NCBI GenBank assembly: GCA_020630045.1
Contig: JAHDCE010000210.1
Coordinates: forward strand, 1 to 7,025
Direction: 5' to 3'
Length of the DNA: 7,025 nucleotides
Source: Saprospiraceae bacterium
GTDB lineage: Bacteria > Bacteroidota > Bacteroidia > Chitinophagales > Saprospiraceae
In this document: positions 1 to 5,985 of the stretch, in pieces
How positions within the stretch are numbered: the first letter of the stretch is position 1
Layout of the letters: each line of letters opens with the position of its first letter
The notes under the pieces: generated by a model
What the model saw: only the letters and a program-made list of their open reading frames with translations
The model's database searches: none
Told to the model about the DNA's origin: nothing
Made by a program: the position numbers and the translations under genes

Positions 1-77
1 ATAGCTACGGCTATCAGGCTCCGGGTGCTCATTGATTCATGACAAAATCTTGTTCTCAATTCTTTAAATTACTTTGT
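1..77. other. Unresolved left edge, possible gene end or gene start
   Basis: These bases lie beyond the stop codon of the leftward operon's last gene and give two incompatible readings. On the plus strand, the frame starting at base 3 is open from the window edge to a TGA at 33-35 and reads SYGYQAPGAH. That would be the C-terminus of a convergent gene. On the minus strand, an ATG at 32-30 opens a frame (MSTRSLIAVA) that runs off the window and could be the next gene of the leftward operon, 45 bp after the previous stop. Neither is long enough to decide, and the minus-strand ATG has no clear ribosome binding site. I see no good terminator hairpin here; the best inverted repeat (ACAA/TTGT at 42-53) has only four pairs. 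Confidence 0.3.
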
Positions 78-1157
78 TTACAGTGTATTCAATCCTTCCT
101 CAAAACTTTTAGCATATTGATTCCAACTGAATTTTTTGGATTGGCGTATTCCTATTTCGTTTCTTTCCGAATTATTGATTTGAAATAAGGATTGCTCCAA
201 TAAGAGGGACAATTGGACGACATCTCCGGGAGTAAAATAATAAGATGCTTCTCCGCCTACTTCCGGCAAACTGGATACATTGGTGGTAATTACCTTGGCA
301 CCACAAGACATCGCTTCCAATATCGGGAATCCGAATCCTTCATAATTAGAAGGATAAACCATCGAAATACAATGTGAATATAATTCACACAATGCCTCTT
401 TCGTTACGTATCCCGTTATTATTATATCTGATTGGAAGGGGTGCGTTTTATATAAAGTTTCAAAGGATTTATTTTTCCAACATTTCGTTTTCCCTTTATT
501 TTTACTTTTAAATTGTGAAAAAGCTTCTAATAATGTATCCAATCCTTTCCTCGGCTCCAAAGTACCTACGAATAAAAAGTACCCTCTTGGCCGAATTCCG
601 TTTCGGAATAAAAACATCTTTTCCATTGTGGGGAAATAAAACTCATCCCTTCCTAGTAAAATGGTTTTTACCTTACCTTTTGTATGCGGATAAATCCGAA
701 GTAAATCCTTTTCCGTATGCTTAGAATTCGAAAGAATCAAATCGGCTTTTTTCAATATACCCGGCAAAAAATACTTTTGCAATAATCGACTATAAGTTAT
801 ATGCCATTCGGGAAACAATATGGGGGTCAGGTCATGAATCATGGTCACCCTTTTTATACTCTTGGGCAAATTAAAGGGGCCGAAATGAGCGGGCTCAAAA
901 ACAACATCTACCTTATGCTTTCTCGCCAAGTAGGGAATAACAAAAAATATTTTAAAAAAATCATATACTATTCGAATAAAAAAGGGCTTTAAAATGATTT
1001 GCCGGAAAGGCAAACCATCTTCTCTTTTCTCCCGAATCAAAATATATTCATGAGGGCTATTATCTTGCTTGGCCAATGCGTCTACCAGTTGTCGCACATA
1101 CACATGTACGCCGGCCGATTGTTTGTCCAATGCATCCGCGATAATCAGTACTTTCAT
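78..1157 (-). CDS. Family GT4 glycosyltransferase (GT-B fold)
   Basis: A 359-residue cytoplasmic glycosyltransferase that would transfer a sugar from a nucleotide donor to a growing glycan. The N-terminal half has the GT4-type start (MKVLIIADAL, then a glycine-containing turn near 15-20) and an HDLTP motif at 108-112. The C-terminal donor-binding half has VGTLEPRKG at 197-205, ITGY near 247-250, and the E-x7-E signature EGFGFPILE with glutamates 273 and 281, followed by SLPEVGG. Length is normal for the family. One oddity is that the hydrophobic strand usually found between the EPRKG helix and TGY is replaced by a lysine-rich stretch (residues 217-230). The ATG lies 2 bp after the stop of the upstream glycosyltransferase gene, so translation is probably coupled; only a weak AGGGA (1172-1168) sits 10 nt before it. 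It is the last clear gene of the leftward operon. The family call is firm; donor and acceptor sugars are unknown. Confidence 0.93.
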   Translation of the reverse strand: MKVLIIADALDKQSAGVHVYVRQLVDALAKQDNSPHEYILIREKREDGLPFRQIILKPFFIRIVYDFFKIFFVIPYLARKHKVDVVFEPAHFGPFNLPKSIKRVTMIHDLTPILFPEWHITYSRLLQKYFLPGILKKADLILSNSKHTEKDLLRIYPHTKGKVKTILLGRDEFYFPTMEKMFLFRNGIRPRGYFLFVGTLEPRKGLDTLLEAFSQFKSKNKGKTKCWKNKSFETLYKTHPFQSDIIITGYVTKEALCELYSHCISMVYPSNYEGFGFPILEAMSCGAKVITTNVSSLPEVGGEASYYFTPGDVVQLSLLLEQSLFQINNSERNEIGIRQSKKFSWNQYAKSFEEGLNTL

Positions 1158-1159
1158 GA

Positions 1160-2425
1160 CTATTTTATCCCTAGTTCTTTTTGATATGCGATTAGTGTTT
1201 CCCGAGCTAGTTTTTCAATTGAAAAATTAGACGCCTGCTCCTTGGCATCAATGCTTAATTTCCCCGGATCAGGATGGAGTAATATTTCTTCCATTCGATT
1301 CCTTATCCCTTGGATATCATTGGAATCCACGCCGAATCCTGTATCTCCGACTACTTCGGGCATGGAGCTGTTATCGCCATAAATAACGGGCGTGCCCATC
1401 GCCATTGCTTCTAGGAGTGGAAAACCGAATCCTTCGTAATGTGAAGCGTAACAAAGGGCGGTAGCTTCTTGATATAAAGCCGGCAAATCTTCATCATCTA
1501 CAAAACCTGTAAACAATATATTATCTCCCGGATCTTCTTTAAATATTTCTTTAAACTTCCATCCTTTTTTTCCACAAACCGCCAATTTTATTTCCGGATA
1601 ATCCGCTGCGAATAATTTGAATGCCCGAATGGTATTGACTAAATTTTTTCGAGGTTCCAAGGTAGATAAACAAACAAAGAATTTACCTTTTCCTAATCCG
1701 TATTTTTGACGGACATTCGGCGTTATTTTTTCTCCATAACCATCCATTAATGCTAAGTGTATAGCGACTCCCCTTCCCGTCTGATAAGATGGATAAAATT
1801 TAGCGAAGTCATTCAGTGTAGAATTTGAAATAGCGATGAATAACGCATCCCTGTCCAGGGCGTGTTGAATTCCGTTTTCGGAGTTTTTAATATTTTCTTT
1901 TTGATGGTATTCTTTATAGATTTCATGTGTCATATCCAATAGAGTGACACATAATTTCATATTGGTTTTAGAAAAAAAGTGGGCATGTTGCGGAAGCAAT
2001 ACTTGCAACATATCATATCCATTTAATCGTTTGATGAATTCATGGTCGGGCGACAATCTTCTGAGCATTGACATTTTTATCAACGCCGCTTGATAATACG
2101 CTTGGCGGCGATTCATTCCGAATATTTTATACCAATCCCTAGGAAATATTTTATCCAATATCCCTAATGTATCCATAATGATTCCGGTGTTGAATTCAGC
2201 CGCATGGTCTTCGGTAAACTTCAATGGTTCGGCATGTAAATAGGGAGCCATCTTTTCGAGAGGAACAATCATTCTACCCAATAATAAATCAACGTCTAAA
2301 CCATAATCTTCCTTTTGCAATTCGCGATGGATTCCTTGCAGTAATATTGTACCGTATCTTTTCGTACCATCCCACCCGGGTTGGACGATTTTATTGGCTT
2401 CTACAATTATTTTTTTCCGATTCAT
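1160..2425 (-). CDS. Family GT4 glycosyltransferase, mannosyltransferase-like
   Basis: A complete 421-residue GT-B glycosyltransferase. The N-terminal acceptor-side domain spans roughly residues 1-200, with a glycine-containing loop (PGWDGTKRYG, 16-25), DVDLL at 44-48 and an LDMTHE strand-end motif at 163-168. The C-terminal domain has STLEPRKN (254-261), the phosphate-binding CGKKGW (284-289), FTGF (305-308) and the E-x7-E signature EGFGFPLLE with glutamates 331 and 339, then SSMPEVVGD. All the landmarks expected of an active retaining GT4 enzyme are present. Such enzymes often act as mannosyl- or rhamnosyltransferases in exopolysaccharide or O-antigen pathways, but specificity is not readable here. 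It lies 9 bp after the sulfotransferase-fusion gene and 2 bp before the next glycosyltransferase gene. Its ATG follows a good GAGGGG site that overlaps the upstream stop. Its N-terminal half resembles the C-terminal extension of the upstream sulfotransferase. Confidence 0.94.
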   Translation of the reverse strand: MNRKKIIVEANKIVQPGWDGTKRYGTILLQGIHRELQKEDYGLDVDLLLGRMIVPLEKMAPYLHAEPLKFTEDHAAEFNTGIIMDTLGILDKIFPRDWYKIFGMNRRQAYYQAALIKMSMLRRLSPDHEFIKRLNGYDMLQVLLPQHAHFFSKTNMKLCVTLLDMTHEIYKEYHQKENIKNSENGIQHALDRDALFIAISNSTLNDFAKFYPSYQTGRGVAIHLALMDGYGEKITPNVRQKYGLGKGKFFVCLSTLEPRKNLVNTIRAFKLFAADYPEIKLAVCGKKGWKFKEIFKEDPGDNILFTGFVDDEDLPALYQEATALCYASHYEGFGFPLLEAMAMGTPVIYGDNSSMPEVVGDTGFGVDSNDIQGIRNRMEEILLHPDPGKLSIDAKEQASNFSIEKLARETLIAYQKELGIK

Positions 2426-2429
2426 AATT

Positions 2430-2435
2430 CCCCTC
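2430..2435 (-). promoter_or_regulatory. Ribosome binding site GAGGGG overlapping the upstream stop
   Basis: On the minus strand the junction reads TAGAGGGGAATTATG. The GAGGGG Shine-Dalgarno core shares its first base with the TAG stop of the sulfotransferase-fusion gene and stands 4 nt before the ATG of the 421-residue glycosyltransferase. It is the clearest ribosome binding site in the window. The layout suggests that ribosomes finishing the first gene restart on the second. Confidence 0.6.
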
Positions 2436-3787
2436 TATTTTTCATTCGCTTTTCGCAGACACAACAAAAATACTTCTATGGCTTCTAACACGCCCCTTTT
2501 TTCAGGCGCTACCTCTCGGATTCCATCCGGATATCCTCGGAATTTTATTCCCTCCATTCCCATTTCGCCGGAAGGCGTATTATAGCCATAGGAACGAGAG
2601 CCGTCTTCATGCCATTTGGCGTCAATATAATGAATGGGAAGTCCCTTGGACATCGGCATTCCGGTCGGAAAAAAGACGTAATCGTAATCCGCATTCACTT
2701 GTCGATGAATCGCCCTCCAATTGGTAATGCGATTCGACAAACCCGAATATTTTAATTTTGAATAATTTTTTAATACCAATTCGTAAAGTGGTTTGGGCAT
2801 ATTGTTCCGAATCAAATTTACCCAACTGAATGGTGGTTTTGGAGATGGTGATGCGTCTTTTTTTATTTCAATATTACTTCCTTCGTATTTCCAATCCGCT
2901 TCCGGCGGAATATTGAAAAAACCTTCCAGTGGAATGATTTTTTCCCCTTGTAATAAATCAACATCAAAAAAGGGAATCCGTCTCTTTAATGTCAGTAAAT
3001 GCGACAACATCCGAAACATATAATCCTTTTTTTCCCCGGAAGGGGCGAAACATTCTCTACTCTCCACCAATATCTTCAAGGATTTCATATTGGAATACCA
3101 TTCCGGACGATCATCAATATACCCCATCCGTTCCATCGTCTCTCCGTGCAATGCCCAAACCAAATCGTGGATTTCGGTTGGCATCTCCTCTTTCCAACCT
3201 CCCGCTTTTCCTTTTCGGAAATTGGCTTGGGTGAATTTTTCTTGTTCTTTTTCATCGGAGGTCAGGTTATCCCCTTTGCCATATTTGGGACGCCCAAATT
3301 TCAACTGTGTGAATGAAGGCAATTTTTGGGCATTGGGTTCTGGCAAATCCATAACTTCCCTTAATCGTTCAACCTGTCCTATCGGATCTTGAATCAAATC
3401 TTCGAATCGAATGACTAAAGGTTGTTGGTCATTCCATGCCATCACATGGCGGGACCACCCCCAAAAATAACTGGTGCCTTGCGCTAGCGTGACTTCTATC
3501 AGGTTCCAATACCAATGGCTCTCCGGATCATACATGTTTTTTCGATGCCAAGCACCGGATACGATGGAATCACGTGCATCACGTATGAGATATACTTTTG
3601 GTGTTTCGGTATTGAAAAATGGAATTTCTTTGGGTATTAAATGGGTTTTGACCACTTCGAAACCATTGGGGGTTTCTTCTGATAAGTTTTCATAGTGTAC
3701 TTCCGTGGACTCCAAACCGTACACCTCAAAGAGGATGTTCCTAAAAAATGTATTCCCTGAACGGGGATAGGAAGCGAGCCAGAGCAT
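2435..3787 (-). CDS. Sulfotransferase fused to a truncated glycosyltransferase-like domain
   Basis: A 450-residue protein, first gene of the leftward operon. Residues 1-230 form a complete PAPS-dependent sulfotransferase of the Sulfotransfer_1 type. The 5'-phosphosulfate loop is YPRSGNTFFR (7-16), the 3'-phosphate site is IRDARDSIVSG (68-78), and RKGKAGGWK (191-199) matches the conserved RxGxxGxWK motif near the end of such domains. It would move sulfate from PAPS to a hydroxyl on a sugar or lipid in the cytoplasm. Residues 235-395 then resemble the N-terminal half of the next gene's glycosyltransferase (shared KI.VE, DVDLL.G..I.PLE, and a YD...P...SK...D..HE pattern). No E-x7-E or donor-binding half follows. 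Residues 396-450 are not recognised. The ATG at 3787 was chosen because MLWLASYPRSGNTFF is a typical sulfotransferase N-terminus. The frame stays open a further 44 codons upstream to 3919, but that part crosses the divergent gene and looks non-coding. No Shine-Dalgarno site is visible; the leader is A/C-rich. Confidence 0.9.
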   Translation of the reverse strand: MLWLASYPRSGNTFFRNILFEVYGLESTEVHYENLSEETPNGFEVVKTHLIPKEIPFFNTETPKVYLIRDARDSIVSGAWHRKNMYDPESHWYWNLIEVTLAQGTSYFWGWSRHVMAWNDQQPLVIRFEDLIQDPIGQVERLREVMDLPEPNAQKLPSFTQLKFGRPKYGKGDNLTSDEKEQEKFTQANFRKGKAGGWKEEMPTEIHDLVWALHGETMERMGYIDDRPEWYSNMKSLKILVESRECFAPSGEKKDYMFRMLSHLLTLKRRIPFFDVDLLQGEKIIPLEGFFNIPPEADWKYEGSNIEIKKDASPSPKPPFSWVNLIRNNMPKPLYELVLKNYSKLKYSGLSNRITNWRAIHRQVNADYDYVFFPTGMPMSKGLPIHYIDAKWHEDGSRSYGYNTPSGEMGMEGIKFRGYPDGIREVAPEKRGVLEAIEVFLLCLRKANEK

Positions 3788-3824
3788 GGTGTTTTGTTTG
3801 GTGAATATTGTGCCGGAAGGCGAA

Positions 3825-3832
3825 CAAATATA
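3825..3832 (-). promoter_or_regulatory. Candidate promoter -7 box for the leftward operon
   Basis: The minus strand reads TATATTTG, an exact match to TAnnTTTG, the -7 element known for Bacteroidota housekeeping promoters. Transcription from it would start near 3820 and give an untranslated leader of about 33 nt before the sulfotransferase ATG at 3787. I see no clear TTG-type -33 box 19-21 bp upstream, which lowers confidence. The call also depends on the organism being in or near Bacteroidota. Confidence 0.35.
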
Positions 3833-3851
3833 GTAATTCACGAGGAACATG

Positions 3852-3859
3852 TAATTTTG
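3852..3859 (+). promoter_or_regulatory. Candidate -7 box for the rightward operon
   Basis: The plus strand reads TAATTTTG, also an exact TAnnTTTG match, ending only 4 nt before the ATG at 3864. If used, transcription would begin at or next to the start codon and produce a leaderless or nearly leaderless message. No -33 TTG box is visible at the expected distance, so this may be a chance match in AT-rich DNA. Confidence 0.2.
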
Positions 3860-3863
3860 GGGA

Positions 3864-4511
3864 ATGATCAACTTCGAATACAAATGCATTTTCGTCGCTG
3901 TTCCGAAAACGGCTTCCACGAGTGTCCGTCGGATTATAGGTACGCCCTTGAAGGCTCACCTCGATTTGATGGAATACAAGGAGAAGTTGACAAGGGAATA
4001 TCATTTGGAAACCGAGCATCCGAAGTGGAATTCCGTTTATCGTTCTTTTCTTTCTTGGAAAATACGGGAAGGAAGAGCTGAACGGATTTTTAATACGTTT
4101 TTTAAATTCGGATTCGTTCGTAATCCTTGGGATCGTGTGGTGTCCCTTTATTTGCGGAAGCAAGGAGACACTAAGCGTCATGAAATGGATTTCGAGCAGT
4201 TTGTGGAGTGGATCCAATTGAGTACGGATACTTGTATTCATCCGAGTCCTAAAAAAAATCAGTTGGATTGGTTTTTAAATAAAAAAGGAGAGATTGTAGC
4301 CGATTATATCGGAAAATTCGAGACATTAGAAGCGGATTGGGAAGTGATTCGGGAAAAGTTGGGGATTCAAGAAAAACTGCCGCACATCAATCACAATCCG
4401 GATAATCAAAGACACTATTCTACATATTACACGGATAGTACTAGGGAAATCATTAGAGAGAAGTTCATTATCGACATCGAGCATTTCGGATATACATTCG
4501 AAAAAATGTGA
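3864..4511 (+). CDS. Sulfotransferase, Sulfotransfer_2-type carbohydrate family
   Basis: A complete 215-residue sulfotransferase related to the HNK-1/chondroitin/heparan type enzymes, widespread in bacterial polysaccharide loci. The 5'-phosphosulfate motif is VAVPKTASTSVR (11-22); the usual form is PKTAGTS, so a serine replaces the glycine here. The 3'-phosphate motif is FVRNPWDRVVSLY (84-96). Later family landmarks are SPKKNQLDWF (128-137), DYIGKFETLEADW (147-159) and the C-terminal YYTDSTREIIREKF...DIEHFGYTF. It would sulfate a sugar hydroxyl using PAPS in the cytoplasm. It has no transmembrane segment, unlike animal Golgi relatives. The ATG is the first in frame after an upstream TAA (3852-3854) and sits just before the PAPS loop, so the start is well constrained even though Shine-Dalgarno support is poor. 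It opens the rightward operon, 28 bp before the MBOAT gene, and is unrelated in family to the sulfotransferase on the other arm. Confidence 0.93.
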   Translation: MINFEYKCIFVAVPKTASTSVRRIIGTPLKAHLDLMEYKEKLTREYHLETEHPKWNSVYRSFLSWKIREGRAERIFNTFFKFGFVRNPWDRVVSLYLRKQGDTKRHEMDFEQFVEWIQLSTDTCIHPSPKKNQLDWFLNKKGEIVADYIGKFETLEADWEVIREKLGIQEKLPHINHNPDNQRHYSTYYTDSTREIIREKFIIDIEHFGYTFEKM

Positions 4512-4539
4512 CGACATCCAATAGGAAAGACACGGAAAC

Positions 4540-5982
4540 ATGTTATTCAATTCACCGGCATTTATCTTTTTTTTGGTGCTCGCCTTTTCGGTGTACTGGT
4601 TAATATTGGGAAAAAGTCGTCGGTCCCAGAATGTGTTTTTGCTCCTTTGCAGTTATTTCTTTTATGCTTATTGGGATTATCGATTCCTAGGACTTATCGC
4701 ATTGAGTTCATTGATTGATTATACTGCGGGGCAAATGATCCCTCGGGCGAAAACCCGAAAGGGAAAAAAGTTTTGGCTGTGGGCGAGTATCGTTTTCAAT
4801 ATCGGGATGTTGGGGCTGTTCAAGTATTTCAACTTCTTCATGGACAGTTTTGAGGCGCTCTTTCAGAAAATAGGGTTTCATGCCGATTTCCCCACGCTGT
4901 ATCTCATCCTTCCCTTAGGCATCAGTTTTTATACTTTCCAAACGATGAGTTATACGATAGATGTCTATCGTGAAAAGATAAAACCGACGAGTGACCCCAT
5001 CGCGTTTTTCACTTATGTGAGTTTCTTTCCCCAATTGTTCGCCGGGCCGATTGAGCGGGCGGGGCACTTGGTTCCACAATTCGGCAAAGACCGGAATTTT
5101 GAATTGGATGCGGCTAAAGATGGCTTGCGTCAAATATTGGGGGGATTGTTTATGAAGGTGGTTATCGCTGATAGTTGTAGTCCTCTAGTGGATACGGTTT
5201 ATACCAATCCTTCGAATATGGGAACGTTGACGATCGGTTATTTCTTGTTCGTATTATATCCCATACAGGTGTATTGTGATTTTGCGGGTTATTCCAATAT
5301 CGCTATCGGTACGGCGAGGTTATTCGGGTTTAATCTGACACAGAATTTCGCTTTTCCATATTTCGCAAAAAACATGACGGATTTTTGGCGGAGATGGCAC
5401 ATCACTTTGCTGAGTTGGTTTACGGAATATGTCTATTATCCCCTAGGAGGAAGTCGGGTTTCGGTCGCTAAACATGCTTTCAATGTTTTCTTGATATTCT
5501 TGATCAGCGGCGCTTGGCACGGTGCGAGTTGGAATTTCGTCATTTGGGGTATCCTACATGGTATTATCATGGTTTTGCCGGTATTGGAAAAACGGTGGAA
5601 CAAAACATTGTACCCTAAACTCCGGGCACCGGATTGGATCATGATGTTGCGGGTTTACTTTATTTTCAGCGTTACCGGTGTTTTGTTCCGGGCGGTGAGT
5701 ATTTGGACTCCCGTCCACATCGTGAAAAACTTTTTGACCTTGCCCTTTGACAATCCATTGAACCAACTTCCTAAGTTCGGCGTGGAATGGTACCAAGTAT
5801 TATTCACGGCTATTATCATTTTCGTTTTCTTTTGGGTGGAGTGGAAAAATAAATCGTTTAAGCATGGCTTGGAAAGGGTTCCGAGTAACATATATATTCG
5901 TTGGGGTATTTATTTATTCCTTGCATTGATGACCGTGATGCACTATGACCAAGGAAAAACTTATATCTATTATCAATTTTAA
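4540..5982 (+). CDS. MBOAT-family membrane O-acyltransferase (AlgI/DltB/PatA-like)
   Basis: A 480-residue polytopic inner-membrane protein with about ten or more hydrophobic segments (for example 5-22, 31-48, 79-98, 120-138, 231-247, 313-323, 331-348, 370-388, 417-433, 453-468). MBOAT landmarks are clear: ILPLGISFYTFQTMSY (123-138), FPQLFAGPIER (163-173), MTDFWRRWHITLLSWF (279-294), and SGAWHGASWNF (323-333), which contains the invariant histidine 327. The C-terminal YIYYQF ending is typical of the AlgI-like branch. Length matches family members of about 470-500 residues. The protein would take an acyl group, normally acetyl from acetyl-CoA, and carry it across the membrane for transfer to a glycan. 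The next gene, 3 bp away, encodes the expected SGNH-type partner. The start at 4540 gives the usual MLFNSPAF N-terminus; Shine-Dalgarno support is weak (AGGA, 13 nt upstream). The substrate is unknown; association with a sulfated polysaccharide is inferred from context. Confidence 0.96.
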   Translation: MLFNSPAFIFFLVLAFSVYWLILGKSRRSQNVFLLLCSYFFYAYWDYRFLGLIALSSLIDYTAGQMIPRAKTRKGKKFWLWASIVFNIGMLGLFKYFNFFMDSFEALFQKIGFHADFPTLYLILPLGISFYTFQTMSYTIDVYREKIKPTSDPIAFFTYVSFFPQLFAGPIERAGHLVPQFGKDRNFELDAAKDGLRQILGGLFMKVVIADSCSPLVDTVYTNPSNMGTLTIGYFLFVLYPIQVYCDFAGYSNIAIGTARLFGFNLTQNFAFPYFAKNMTDFWRRWHITLLSWFTEYVYYPLGGSRVSVAKHAFNVFLIFLISGAWHGASWNFVIWGILHGIIMVLPVLEKRWNKTLYPKLRAPDWIMMLRVYFIFSVTGVLFRAVSIWTPVHIVKNFLTLPFDNPLNQLPKFGVEWYQVLFTAIIIFVFFWVEWKNKSFKHGLERVPSNIYIRWGIYLFLALMTVMHYDQGKTYIYYQF

Positions 5983-5985
5983 ATC

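Noticed and set aside
42..53. ACAA/TTGT inverted repeat after the last leftward gene as a terminator
   Set aside because: Four AT-rich pairs with no following U-tract; too weak to call, and the operon may continue beyond the window.
3811..3822. Small inverted repeat GCC-GGAA-GGC in the divergent spacer, with similar copies at 2568-2579 and 1002-1013
   Set aside because: Stems of only 3-5 pairs, two copies lie inside coding sequence, and 11-base matches of this kind are expected by chance in 7 kb.
3842..3854. GAGGA followed by ATG-TAA on the plus strand, a possible start-stop element upstream of the sulfotransferase gene
   Set aside because: The spacing between GAGGA and ATG is only 2 nt, and so short a pattern is expected by chance; no further support.
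3788..3919. A 44-codon N-terminal extension of the sulfotransferase-fusion reading frame on the minus strand
   Set aside because: It crosses the divergent gene's start and the promoter region, and the sulfotransferase fold begins exactly at the downstream methionine (3787), which precedes the PAPS loop at the usual distance.
3741..4241. A long open frame on the minus strand opposite the Sulfotransfer_2-type gene
   Set aside because: It has no recognisable motif and overlaps two genes with clear family signatures on their own frames; it is best explained as a shadow frame.
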